A stretch of 64,000 nucleotides of DNA from Sphaerisporangium sp040683095 (GTDB taxonomy: Bacteria > Actinomycetota > Actinomycetes > Streptosporangiales > Streptosporangiaceae). A program made the position numbers and the translations under genes. Under the pieces are notes generated by a model, which searched no databases, was not told where the DNA came from, and was given only the letters and a program-made list of their open reading frames with translations. Of the stretch, positions 51,853-60,593 are shown piece after piece (position 1 is the first letter of the stretch; every line of letters starts with the position of its first letter). The stretch is taken from NCBI RefSeq assembly GCF_040683095.1, contig NZ_JBFBCI010000010.1:109069-173068 (forward strand), given 5' to 3'.

Positions 51853-53157
51853 GTGAGCGAAGAGGTATGGCTGATCGAACCGAGCGGACCTCTGCGGGGG
51901 GACGTCGAAGTACGGGGCTCGAAGAACGCGGTGTCCAAGCACATGGTCGCGGCCATGCTGGGCAGCGGCCCGAGCACCCTGCACAACGCCCCCGAGGTGG
52001 GCGAGGTCGGCATCACGGCCGCGATGCTGTCGGCCCTCGGCATCGAGGTCGACATCACCCAGCGTGAGATCACCCTGGAGCGCGGCCCCGAGATCCGCCC
52101 CCGGGTGCCCGAGGCCTTCACGGGGCTGAACCGCATCCCGATCCTGATGCTCGGCCCGCTGCTGCACCTCGCGGGCGAGGCGTACGTCCCGCTGGTCGGC
52201 GGCGACCCCATCGGGCGGCGTCCGGTGAACTTCCACGTCGAGGCGCTGCGCGCGCTCGGCGCGGAGGTCGACGTACGCGACACGGGCATCTTCGCCAAGG
52301 CCACCCGGCTGCGCGGCACCCGCATCGAACTGCCCTACCCCAGTGTGGGCGCGACCGAGACGATCCTGCTGTCGGCGGTGCTCGCCGAGGGCAAGACCGT
52401 GATCAAGGGGGCCGCGACCGAGCCCGAGGTCGTCGAACTGGCGCTGTTCCTGCAGCGCATGGGCGCGCGCATCGAGCTCAGCCCGGACCGGCGCATCGTC
52501 ATCGAGGGCGTCGAGCGGCTGCGCGGCGCCTCGACCTGGCTGGCGGGCGACCGCATCGAGGCGTTCTCGTACCTGGTGGCCGGTCTCATCACCGGCGGCG
52601 AGGTGCGCGTGCACGGCTGCCCGCAGGACCGGCTGGTGACCGCCATCACCACCCTGGCCCGCATGGGCGCGCAGTTCGACATCACCGACGAGTGGCTGAC
52701 CGCCTCGGCCCCGAACGGCCTGCGCGCCGCCGCCGTCCAGACCGACACCCACCCCGGGTTCATGACCGACTGGCAGACCCCGCTGATGGTGCTGTTCACG
52801 CAGGCAGAGGGCATGTCGGTGCTGCACGAGACCGTCTTCGAGAACCGGCTGGTGTACGTGCCGGCGCTGCAGAAGATGGGCTGCGAGATCGAGACGTTCG
52901 ACGTGTGCCTGGGCGGGCCCGCGTGCCGCTACCACGACACCAACGCCAAGCACTCGGCGGTGGTGCGGGGCGTGTCCAAGCTGCGCGGCGCCGACGTCAC
53001 CCTGCCCGACATCCGGGCCGGGTTCTCGGCGGTGCTCGCCGCCGCGGTGGCCGAGGGGACCTCGACGCTGCGCGGTGTCAACCACATCGAGCGCGGTTAT
53101 CATCGCGTTTTCGACCAGTTCACCTCACTTGGACTGAAGATCAACCGGGAAGCGTAA
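51853..53157 (+). CDS. murA: UDP-N-acetylglucosamine 1-carboxyvinyltransferase with Asp at the Cys115 position
   Basis: 434 residues. Transfers enolpyruvate from PEP to UDP-GlcNAc, the first committed peptidoglycan step. Lys24 (RGSKNAVSK), Asp306 (MTDWQTP) and Arg388 (DIRAGFSAVLAA) match the active-site Lys, Asp and Arg. The loop that carries Cys115 in E. coli reads LVGGDPIGRRPVNFH, with Asp118 instead, as in mycobacteria. This form is insensitive to fosfomycin. The DIRAGFSAV segment is diverged from the usual DLRASASLV, so a second MurA may exist elsewhere in the genome. GTG start with TAGGCT 7 nt upstream, leaderless type. Followed by a PBP gene. Confidence 0.95.
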   Translation: MSEEVWLIEPSGPLRGDVEVRGSKNAVSKHMVAAMLGSGPSTLHNAPEVGEVGITAAMLSALGIEVDITQREITLERGPEIRPRVPEAFTGLNRIPILMLGPLLHLAGEAYVPLVGGDPIGRRPVNFHVEALRALGAEVDVRDTGIFAKATRLRGTRIELPYPSVGATETILLSAVLAEGKTVIKGAATEPEVVELALFLQRMGARIELSPDRRIVIEGVERLRGASTWLAGDRIEAFSYLVAGLITGGEVRVHGCPQDRLVTAITTLARMGAQFDITDEWLTASAPNGLRAAAVQTDTHPGFMTDWQTPLMVLFTQAEGMSVLHETVFENRLVYVPALQKMGCEIETFDVCLGGPACRYHDTNAKHSAVVRGVSKLRGADVTLPDIRAGFSAVLAAAVAEGTSTLRGVNHIERGYHRVFDQFTSLGLKINREA

Positions 53158-53209
53158 AGCTTTCCGCGGAGGGCGTTTACGGGCGTTCCCTCGGTCGTAC
53201 TTCTATCCC

Positions 53210-55639
53210 GTGAGCTCGGGATCCGACGGCAGCCGCGCACCTGACGGCGAGCCCGTACGGCACCGCCGGCGCGAGTCGGCGGTGCCCGTCGCCGTCGCCA
53301 CGCTGGGCCTCGCGGGCGTGGTCGGCGGGCTGCTCGTCGCCGCGATCGCGCTCCCCGCCGTCGGCGGTGCGGGCATCCTCACGCGGGACGCCGCGCACGA
53401 CTTCTTCGAGGTCCCGGCGATACTGCGCGAGATCCCGCTGCCCGAGCGCACCCGCCTGCTGGACAAGGACGGCAAGCAGTTCGCCCAGTTCTACGTGCAG
53501 AACCGGCAGTCGGTGGACCTCGGCAGGATCGCGCCGATGATGCTCAAGGCGATCATCGCCATCGAGGACGCGCGGTTCTACGAGCACGCCGGCCTGGACA
53601 TGAAGGGCACGATCCGCGCGCTGATCGCCAACGCCCGCGCGGGCAGCATCCGCCAGGGCGGGTCGTCGCTGACCCAGCAGCTCGTCAAGAACATCCTGCT
53701 GCAGAACGCCCGCTCGGAGGGCGAGCGCGACCTCGCCCGCGCGCCGAGCATCCGCAGGAAGCTCCAGGAGCTGCGGTACGCCATGGGGCTGGAGCGCAAG
53801 TACACCAAGGACCAGATCCTGCTGCGCTACCTCAACATCGCCTATTTCGGCGGCGGCGCGTTCGGCGTGGAGGCCGCGGCGCAGCGGTTCTTCGGCACCT
53901 CGGCGTCGGCGCTGACGCTCGCGCAGGCCGCGACCCTGGCGGGGGCCGTGCGCACACCGTACCGCACCGACCCCACGCTCGGGCCCGAGCACCAGGAGGC
54001 GCTGCTGGAGCGGCGCGGGCTCGTCCTGGACCGGATGACCCAGCTCGGGATGGTGCCGCGCGCCCAGGCCGAGGCCGCCAAGGCGGAGGCCCTCGCGCTC
54101 AACATGCGGCCCGAGCCCGGCGGGTGCTCCGAGAGCGACTACCCGTACTTCTGCCTGTACGTGCAGCGGGACGTCATCGCCAACCCGGCCTTCGGCCAGA
54201 CCCGCGCCGAGCGCGAGCGGCGGCTGTACCGCGACGGGCTGGTCATCAAGACGACGCTGGACCGCACCGCGCAGCGGGCCGCCGAACGCGCCATCGCCGC
54301 CCACGTGTACCCCAAGGACCACGAGGTCGCCGCCGAGGCCATGGTGGAGCCCGGGACCGGCCGGATCCGCGCGCTGGCCGCGAGCAAGAAGTACGGCGTC
54401 AACCCCGGCGACCGCGGCGACGGCCCCAAGACGACCTTCAACCTGCCCGCCGACACCGCGCACGGTGGCGGCCAGGGATTCCAGGCCGGGTCGACGTTCA
54501 AGGTGTTCACGCTGGCCACCGCGCTGGCCAAGGGCTGGCGGTTCGACCAGGGTTTCGACACGCCCGGCAGCTTCGTCCCGTCCTCGGGGTACCGGGACTG
54601 CTCGGGCAAGCGGGTGAACGCGCCGGAGACCGTCATCCACAACGCCGGCGGCGAGGGCCGCGGCGGCCCGCACAGCCTCGCCACCGGCACCTGGCAGTCC
54701 GTCAACATCTTCTACATGATGCTGGAACGCGAGGTCGGCCTCTGTGACGTGGTGCGCACCGCGCGGTCGCTCGGCATCGTCCGCGCGGACGGCAAGCCGC
54801 TCAAGGAGGTGCCCACCTTCACCCTCGGGGTGAACGAGATGGACCCGGTGACGGTCGCGAACGCGTTCGCCACCTTCGGCGCGCGCGGACGTTACTGCCG
54901 GCCCATGGCGATCCTGGAGATCACCGAGCGGCGCGGCCGGCGTACGTCCGTCGCGCCGAGCTGCTCGCCCGCCCTCGAGGAGGAGGTCGCCGACGCGGTC
55001 AACCACATCCTGTCCGGCGTCTTCACCCGAGGCACGATGAAGGGCCAGAGCATCGGCCGGCCGGCGGCGGGCAAGACGGGGACGAACAACGGGTACACCT
55101 CGGCCTGGTTCGCCGGGTACACCCCCGACCTCGCCGCCGCCGTCAGCCTCGGCGACATCCGCGGCGCCTACAAGCATCCGCTGACCGGCGTGGAGATCGG
55201 CGGCCGCTCCTACGGCGGCATCCAGGGGGCGACGCTCCCCGGCCCGATCTGGGTGCGGTCCATGGACGAGGCCCTGCGCGACGTCCCCGCCACCTCGTTC
55301 ACGCCGCCGAACACCAGCCGCTTCGGCGGCGGTACCACCCCCGGCCTGAAACCCGAGGACATGGCCGCCGCCGACCCGCGCAAACGCCGCGAAGACGGCC
55401 GCGGCGAGTTCTTCGACGACGGCGCCCCGTACCCCGAGGACGGCGAAGGCCGCCGCGGCCGCGGCCCCCGCCCCCGCTGGCACCGCACCCACGACACCCC
55501 CCGCTGGTACCGCTGGGACCCGTACGACGACGGCGCCCCGTACCACCCCGGCTACGGACGCGAGCCGTACTACGACCACGCTCCGCGCCGCCGCCCGTGG
55601 TACCAGAACTACCTGGACGAAGAGCCCCGCCACCACTGA
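53210..55639 (+). CDS. Class A penicillin-binding protein (glycosyltransferase-transpeptidase)
   Basis: 809 residues. Short cytoplasmic tail, one membrane helix (about 24-50), GT51 glycosyltransferase (about 75-260; EDARFYEHAGLD, QGGSSLTQQLVKN, KYTKDQILLRYLN), transpeptidase with Ser428-x-x-Lys431 (GSTFK), SVN at 497-499 and Lys622-Thr-Gly (AGKTGT). The last about 110 residues are an Arg/Pro/Tyr/Asp-rich tail with repeated DDGAPY and WYRWDP-like elements. It polymerises and crosslinks peptidoglycan outside the membrane. 52 nt after murA, possibly co-transcribed. Confidence 0.96.
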   Translation: MSSGSDGSRAPDGEPVRHRRRESAVPVAVATLGLAGVVGGLLVAAIALPAVGGAGILTRDAAHDFFEVPAILREIPLPERTRLLDKDGKQFAQFYVQNRQSVDLGRIAPMMLKAIIAIEDARFYEHAGLDMKGTIRALIANARAGSIRQGGSSLTQQLVKNILLQNARSEGERDLARAPSIRRKLQELRYAMGLERKYTKDQILLRYLNIAYFGGGAFGVEAAAQRFFGTSASALTLAQAATLAGAVRTPYRTDPTLGPEHQEALLERRGLVLDRMTQLGMVPRAQAEAAKAEALALNMRPEPGGCSESDYPYFCLYVQRDVIANPAFGQTRAERERRLYRDGLVIKTTLDRTAQRAAERAIAAHVYPKDHEVAAEAMVEPGTGRIRALAASKKYGVNPGDRGDGPKTTFNLPADTAHGGGQGFQAGSTFKVFTLATALAKGWRFDQGFDTPGSFVPSSGYRDCSGKRVNAPETVIHNAGGEGRGGPHSLATGTWQSVNIFYMMLEREVGLCDVVRTARSLGIVRADGKPLKEVPTFTLGVNEMDPVTVANAFATFGARGRYCRPMAILEITERRGRRTSVAPSCSPALEEEVADAVNHILSGVFTRGTMKGQSIGRPAAGKTGTNNGYTSAWFAGYTPDLAAAVSLGDIRGAYKHPLTGVEIGGRSYGGIQGATLPGPIWVRSMDEALRDVPATSFTPPNTSRFGGGTTPGLKPEDMAAADPRKRREDGRGEFFDDGAPYPEDGEGRRGRGPRPRWHRTHDTPRWYRWDPYDDGAPYHPGYGREPYYDHAPRRRPWYQNYLDEEPRHH

Positions 55640-55660
55640 CCGGCGGGCTCGGAGGCCGCC

Positions 55661-55682
55661 GCGCCGCCCTCGCCGGCGGCGC
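55661..55682. terminator. Stem-loop between convergent PBP and orphan genes
   Basis: GCGCCGCC/GGCGGCGC 8-bp stem with a 6-nt loop between the two stops (55639 and 55688). Likely a bidirectional terminator. No T-tract. Confidence 0.5.
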
Positions 55683-55687
55683 TCCGG

Positions 55688-56752
55688 TCAGAGCGACCAG
55701 AGCTTCCGCCGTGCCTCGGCGGCGTCCTCGTAGCCCAGGAGCCGCGCGAAGATCGGCAGCAGCGTCTCGTGGTCCTGGGCCTTGGCGGCCTGGGCGGCCT
55801 CGAAGACCGCGTTCCTGTCCACCAGCCACGTGCCGGGCGCGGGAGTCGGGACGGCCTGGACGAGGAGGTCGCGCAGCGCGGGGGTCGGGGTCGCGGTGTA
55901 CCGCGTCAGCAGGTACCCGGCGCGGACGTCCGGGAGGAGCAGCACCCGGGGCGGGCCGTCGGCCTGGACCGCCACGTAGTCCCTCGGGCCGATGATGTGG
56001 CACCGGGCGTTGCGGTAGACGATCGCGGCCTGCGCGGTGGGCAGGTGGTTCAGGGACAGCGACAGGACCTGAAGGGAGCCGTTGTCCTCGCCGAGAGTGG
56101 CGTGGGCGAGCAGGATGACGACGGTGAGCTCGCCGGCGACGCTCAGGTCGGCGCCGCCCTTCACGGCCTGTGCCAGGTACTCGGCGACGTGCTCCGAGAC
56201 GGTCACCGGGCTGGTGCCGGCGTCCGCGTGCGACAGGTAGGAGATGCGGGCGGTCCTGCTCCACATCGCGAGCGCGGCGCAGGTCTGCACCCGTGTCGTC
56301 CAGGCTGTGCCGCCTTTCAGGTAATAGTAGGCCTGGTTCTTGGGGAAATCGCTCTTGTCCTGCGCGTCCTGCTCGATGGAGACGCCGAGCCCGTTCGGAG
56401 GCTGAGGAACGGTACCGGCGACGTCGGTCACGTCCACCCGGCGGGCCATGGTCCCGAGGTTCCACGTCAGGGCGTCAAGGGACGAGACCCGTTCGATGGT
56501 GCCGGAGAACGCGACCTGGGTGTTGTCGGGGTAGACCCCGCGCAGGTCGCTCCGCAGCGGGATCCTCACGGCGGCGCCCTGGGGGATGGCGCTGTCGCCG
56601 TCGACGGTTCCGCGCAGCGTCTTCCGGATCCTGCCGACCGCCAGGCCGTTGAGGGTGTAGTCGACCAGGGTGCCCACCGCGTGCACGGCCTGGACCGGCG
56701 GGATGCTGTAGGTCTGCTCGGTCACCAGGTCGCGGACCACGGTGGGGGTCAT
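55688..56752 (-). CDS. Orphan protein of unknown function (354 aa)
   Basis: Start ATG 56752 is chosen because GGAAG lies 8 nt upstream. The frame is open to 56830. No signal peptide or clear membrane helix. The N-terminal third has alternating strands with TVDGDSAIPQGAAVRIPLR and QVAFSGTIERVSSL. The centre has QTCAALAMWSRTARISYLSH and an Ala/Leu-rich region, and the C-terminus has ALRDLLVQAVPTPAPG and an ...LLGYEDAAEARRKLWSL end. No motif I can name. Its GC is lower and its spelling less biased than neighbours in places, so a horizontally acquired gene is possible. A 449-base gap lies upstream. Confidence 0.7.
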   Translation of the reverse strand: MTPTVVRDLVTEQTYSIPPVQAVHAVGTLVDYTLNGLAVGRIRKTLRGTVDGDSAIPQGAAVRIPLRSDLRGVYPDNTQVAFSGTIERVSSLDALTWNLGTMARRVDVTDVAGTVPQPPNGLGVSIEQDAQDKSDFPKNQAYYYLKGGTAWTTRVQTCAALAMWSRTARISYLSHADAGTSPVTVSEHVAEYLAQAVKGGADLSVAGELTVVILLAHATLGEDNGSLQVLSLSLNHLPTAQAAIVYRNARCHIIGPRDYVAVQADGPPRVLLLPDVRAGYLLTRYTATPTPALRDLLVQAVPTPAPGTWLVDRNAVFEAAQAAKAQDHETLLPIFARLLGYEDAAEARRKLWSL

Positions 56753-57201
56753 GAAGATTCTTCCAGCGGGCACGAGAACTCCGATCTCGGTACGCGCCAG
56801 GCCGGTCACGGAGACGCCGCGGGAAGGCACGCGGGATTTCGCGCGCCCGCGTTCCGTCCGGCCGTAGCCGTGAACCGCCTGGACGACTGTTCAGCGAAAA
56901 TCCCCGAGAAGCGGCCGAATTCAACCTACCATCCCGGCCGACGATTCAGCACGGCCGGAAATCATGCCATCTGGACGGATATGTTGATTTATACGTATAA
57001 CGCAAGACTGCTCCCGCCATAACCAGAAAACGCAACCCCTACGTGCGGGCGTCGCATGGCCCCAGAGGAATGCGCGTTGGGTCCGGTACGGCCGTTCTCG
57101 CGTGCCGCGCGCGCTGCCATCATTCAGGCGATCGCGATCAGTCAGGTTCCCAGGCCCGGAAACCTGATCTCTCTGCTGCCCGATTCCACGAGGAGTGGCA
57201 C
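56753..57201. promoter_or_regulatory. Divergent intergenic region with AT-rich palindrome
   Basis: 449 bases between the orphan gene and the secreted protein. It includes an unusually AT-rich patch (about 56975-57010) with a perfect 12-bp palindrome TTATACGTATAA (56989-57000), which could be overlapping -10 elements for both directions or an operator. GAGGAG ends 5 nt before the secreted protein start. No gene is seen. Confidence 0.45.
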
Positions 57202-57732
57202 ATGAGACTGCCGACCGCATTCGCCCTCGGGATGGCCGCCTTCCTGGCCGTCTCGGCGACGGCGGCGACCGCCGCCCAGGCGTCTCCGGCGCGTCTGCTA
57301 GGCGTGAGCCAGACCGTCTGCCAGAACGCCACGACGCCCACCGGCTGGGTGCAGACCGCGTACTTCGACTGGTACACCTGCGGTACGCCAGGTTCCGTCT
57401 ACCACAACGCCAAGACCATCCAGGACGTCACCGACACGCCCTCGGGCGGCACCGTGACCGCCTGCATCACCCCGCCCCCGGCCGGCTTCTACGCCACGGC
57501 CTTCTCCTACTCGTTCTCCTGCGAGATGACGAAGACGCCCAACCGCATCTTCAACGACCAGCACACGCTGACCAACCTCAACGGCCGCCCGTCCGGATCC
57601 ACCGCGATCATCTGCGGCCTCCAGTCGTCCCCGCCGGGATGGACCACGACCGCCGTCGTCCAGGCGTACCAGTGCGTCTACCCGCGCTCCGGCGGCCTCG
57701 GCGACAACGCCATCGCCATCCGCAAGCTCTGA
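57202..57732 (+). CDS. Secreted protein of three Cys-pair repeats
   Basis: 176 residues. Signal peptide (MRLPTAFALGMAAFLAVSAT, cleavage near AQA-SP), then three tandem repeats of about 48-50 residues. Each has a Cys near the start and one 19-20 residues later: Cys40/60, Cys88/107 and Cys138/158. Each repeat shares P-x-G-(W/F)-x-x-TA around the middle, an aromatic before the second Cys, and N-A-x-x-I or NDQHTL; repeats 1 and 2 end PSGGT/PSGST. Each pair probably forms a disulfide. Family unknown to me. Possibly a carbohydrate- or surface-binding protein. GAGGAG precedes the ATG, and a strong terminator follows. Confidence 0.88.
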   Translation: MRLPTAFALGMAAFLAVSATAATAAQASPARLLGVSQTVCQNATTPTGWVQTAYFDWYTCGTPGSVYHNAKTIQDVTDTPSGGTVTACITPPPAGFYATAFSYSFSCEMTKTPNRIFNDQHTLTNLNGRPSGSTAIICGLQSSPPGWTTTAVVQAYQCVYPRSGGLGDNAIAIRKL

Positions 57733-57767
57733 CAGCCCGCTGATTCCCGCCGCACCCTCGTAGCACC

Positions 57768-57800
57768 GCGCCACCGGCGAGCCTCTCTCGCCGGTGGCGC
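57768..57800 (+). terminator. 14-bp hairpin terminator after the secreted-protein gene
   Basis: GCGCCACCGGCGAG (57768-57781) and CTCGCCGGTGGCGC (57787-57800) with loop CCTCT, 36 nt past the stop. Very stable, no T-tract. It also separates the convergent hydrolase gene. Confidence 0.72.
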
Positions 57801-57903
57801 CGGAGCGACGGGACCGGCACCCGGCCGGTGGCCGGCCATCCAAAGCTGGAGGCCTGCCGAGAGCCCCCGTGCCGCCGTGACGAGTGCCGGCGCCGAGTGA
57901 GCG

Positions 57904-58629
57904 TCAGCCGAGCTTGAGCAGGAGTTCGGCGAGTTCGGCCGGCATGGTGATCATGCAGTCGTGGCCGGTGGCCAGTTCCCACACCTGTGCCGGGGTGCCG
58001 TTGGGCTGCATCGCGGGGATGGGCCGACGGGCAATGCCTTCCGGCACGCCGACAGTGCAGTGGATGTGCGTCCGCGGGATCGTGTTCACGGCCGGGTTGT
58101 CCAGCCGGACCGGCTGCTGGAGGCAGCGCACCGGCTGGTCCGACAGCATCGTGCGCAGCCAGGCGACGTCCGCCGGGTCGGTGACCCCGAACAGACCCGA
58201 GGGCGGCGGCATCTCGGGCAGCGGCGGAACCCGCCAGCCGCTGTCGGACTTCACGGCGCGGTCGATCAGGGCCTGCGTCATGGGTTGGACATCGGCCGCG
58301 CTCTCGCCGTCCTCCGGGACCATCGCGTCGAGGTAGACCAGATGCGCGATCCGATCCGGGACCTCGTTGGCGGCGGACGAGATGACCAGCCCGGCGTAGC
58401 TGTGTCCCACGAGTACCACCTCGGCGAGGTCTGCCTCGGTGATCAGCCCGACGATGTCGTCGACGTGCGTGTCAAGCCCGACCTCGGGGCCGAGCAGATG
58501 CGCCTTGTCGCCGTAGCCGGTCAGCGACGGCGCGACCACCCGATGTCCGGCCGACGCCAGCAACGGGACCACCCGCTCCCAGCACCGTCCACTATGCCAG
58601 GCACCGTGTACCAGCAGATATGTCGACAT
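57904..58629 (-). CDS. Alpha/beta-fold hydrolase
   Basis: 241 residues from ATG 58629 (AAGGAG 8 nt upstream). LLVHGAWHSGRCWERVVPLL and SLTGYGDKAHLLGPEVGLDT are typical of the salicylate-esterase/EstB-like group. Nucleophile Ser in VGHSYAG, catalytic His in ATGHDCMI, and an acid probably in the NTIPRTHIHC region. Soluble, small ester or lactone substrate expected. Divergent from an MmyB-type regulator, which probably controls it. Confidence 0.92.
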   Translation of the reverse strand: MSTYLLVHGAWHSGRCWERVVPLLASAGHRVVAPSLTGYGDKAHLLGPEVGLDTHVDDIVGLITEADLAEVVLVGHSYAGLVISSAANEVPDRIAHLVYLDAMVPEDGESAADVQPMTQALIDRAVKSDSGWRVPPLPEMPPPSGLFGVTDPADVAWLRTMLSDQPVRCLQQPVRLDNPAVNTIPRTHIHCTVGVPEGIARRPIPAMQPNGTPAQVWELATGHDCMITMPAELAELLLKLG

Positions 58630-58852
58630 GGTTTCGCTCCTTGCTGTGCTTGTCCGCGCCCGGGGACGCGGAAGGACCTGGCGAGTTCGCCGGCGTCCTC
58701 CTGGCAGGTACCGGTGGGGCCGTCCGTGCCGGCGATGGCCCGGTGGGCCACCGACCAGGCTGCCGTCCATGCTCCGACGGAGCCAGGGCCCCTGCGATCC
58801 TGGGGGTGACAGGACCAGGCACGCACGCGGTCGCGCGAACTACGGTGGAGAG

Positions 58853-59770
58853 ATGCGCGACGAATCGAACCTGCTGGGCGATTACGTGCGCGCCCGCCGT
58901 GAGCTCGTCACTCCTGAACAGGCCGGTATCCCGGTTTCTGGGGTACGGCGCGTGCCGGGCCTGCGCCGGGAAGAGGTCGCGATGCTCGCCGGCATCAGCG
59001 CCGACTACTACCTGCGCCTGGAACAGGGCCGCGACCGCAACCCCTCCGTGCAGGTCCTCGAGTCCCTCGCCCGGGTGCTGCTGCTCGACGACGACGCGAC
59101 GGCGTACCTGCTACGCCTTGGCGCCGGCAAACCGCGACGGCACCGGCGCCGGCCTCGGAAGGAGACCGTCCCTCCGGGCGTCGCCAAGCTCGTCGCCATG
59201 CTCCCGCTGCCCGCGTACGTCGAGGGCCGCTACTTCGACGTTCTCGCCGCCAACGCCTTGGCGACCGCTCTGTCACCGCGCCTCGTGGCGGGGGCCAACC
59301 GCCTGCGGGACGTGTTCCTCGACCCCGCCGAGCAGGCCCTCTACCCGGACTGGGAGAACGCCGCCGCGGGCATGGTCGCCGGTTTTCGTGAGTCCGTCGG
59401 CACCGACACCGACGACCTCCGATTCATCGAGCTCGTCGGCGAGCTCTCCCTCGCCAGCCCCCGTTTCAGCCGGCTCTGGGCCCGCCACGACGTAGAGGCG
59501 TGCGAAGGCGCGCCCAAGCACATCGACCACCCCCAGGTCGGGGGCCTACGACTGAACCGGGAGAGGCTGGGCATCGGCGGCACGGCAGGCCAGATGCTCG
59601 TCGTCTACCACCCGGACCCCGGCACCGACAACGCCGACAAACTCGCCCTACTCGCCTCCGTCACCCAGCCCCCCGCCGCGCCCCAAGGCACACCCGCCAG
59701 CGAACAGGCCCAGGCGTCCACCGATCACGGCGAGCCCGCCCGCCGCCGGACGTCCGACGACGACCGGTAG
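58853..59770 (+). CDS. XRE regulator with MmyB-like ligand-binding domain
   Basis: 305 residues. N-terminal HTH (about 8-75) with RRVPGLRREEVAMLAGISAD, YYLRLEQGRDRNPS and VLESLARVL. MmyB-like domain (about 105-275) with YVEGRYFDVLAANALA, LSPRFSRLWARHDV and the GLRLNRERLGI end, thought to bind fatty-acid-like ligands. The C-terminus is low complexity. TACGGT is 6 nt before ATG (GGAGAG lies between). Divergent from the hydrolase. This arrangement is common in actinomycetes. Confidence 0.94.
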   Translation: MRDESNLLGDYVRARRELVTPEQAGIPVSGVRRVPGLRREEVAMLAGISADYYLRLEQGRDRNPSVQVLESLARVLLLDDDATAYLLRLGAGKPRRHRRRPRKETVPPGVAKLVAMLPLPAYVEGRYFDVLAANALATALSPRLVAGANRLRDVFLDPAEQALYPDWENAAAGMVAGFRESVGTDTDDLRFIELVGELSLASPRFSRLWARHDVEACEGAPKHIDHPQVGGLRLNRERLGIGGTAGQMLVVYHPDPGTDNADKLALLASVTQPPAAPQGTPASEQAQASTDHGEPARRRTSDDDR

Positions 59771-60050
59771 CCACATCGCCCCGGCGCGGCCGCCCGGCGC
59801 CAGGAGATCTTCCAACGAATCCTGCCTGCCTCTCTGGCCTGATCATTGACGCGCGCTGCGCGAGATGGCCCTGACGGACGGTCGCCGGCAGGATTGGGCA
59901 AGAGATCGCGAGCTTTGGATGAGCGTTTCACCGCGTGACGCTGATTTCATGGTCGTGACCTTGGCCGTCCCCATCCGCCGCGGAACCGCTGTTGAGCCGC
60001 TCGCCTCTGATGGCGCCGCGTGGGTCCGCTGTGCGGTGAGAGGAGAATGG

Positions 60051-60593
60051 ATGTCCGGCGACACCCGCGGCGAGATCTCGCTCCGCGTCAACGAGGTGAC
60101 GTACCGGTTGGACGTCGACCACCGCAGGACGCTGCTCGACGCCTTGCGGGAGGGGATCGGCCACACGGGGCCGAAGAAGGGCTGCGACCACGGGCAATGT
60201 GGCGCCTGTACGGTGCTGGCCGACGGCCGGCGTGTGGTGTCCTGCCTGATGCTGGCGGTCGCCGCCGAGGGCGCCGAGATCACCACCATCGAAGGTCTGG
60301 CCGGTCACGGTGAGCTGTCGCCCCTGCAGAAGGCGTTCGTACGGCTCGACGGTTTCCAGTGCGGGTTCTGCACTCCGGGGCAGATCTGCTCGGCCGCCGG
60401 GATGCTGACCGAACACGCGGCGGGCTGGCCCAGCGCCGTCACCGCCGATGTCTCCCCTGACCGCCCGGCACCGGAGTTGGACGCGGCGGAGGTGCGCGAG
60501 CGGATGAGCGGCAACCTGTGCCGTTGTGGCGCCTATCCGTCGATCGTGCGCGCGGTGCTCGAAACGGCCGCGCGTGAGGATGTGGGGCGGTGA
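60051..60593 (+). CDS. Molybdenum hydroxylase 2Fe-2S subunit
   Basis: 180 residues from ATG 60051 with AGGAGAAT upstream. The frame is open to 59865, but the upstream part has no homology. First cluster Cys45, 50, 53, 65 (GCDHGQCGACTVL, VVSCLML). Second cluster Cys104, 107, 157, 159 (GFQCGFCTPGQICSA, GNLCRCGAYPS). Passes electrons from the Mo site to FAD. No Tat signal, so cytoplasmic as written. First of three overlapping genes. The 280-base region before it (59771-60050) has no gene that I accept. Confidence 0.96.
   Translation: MSGDTRGEISLRVNEVTYRLDVDHRRTLLDALREGIGHTGPKKGCDHGQCGACTVLADGRRVVSCLMLAVAAEGAEITTIEGLAGHGELSPLQKAFVRLDGFQCGFCTPGQICSAAGMLTEHAAGWPSAVTADVSPDRPAPELDAAEVRERMSGNLCRCGAYPSIVRAVLETAAREDVGR

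Noticed and set aside
53177..55636. 819-codon minus-strand frame antisense to the PBP
   Set aside because: Mirror of a strongly supported class A PBP. Composition is Val/Gly/Arg/Ala-biased with no motif.
59865..60050. 62-codon N-terminal extension of the 2Fe-2S subunit
   Set aside because: The Fe-S domain starts at 60051 with its own AGGAGAAT site. The extension has no similarity to a Tat signal or to the family.
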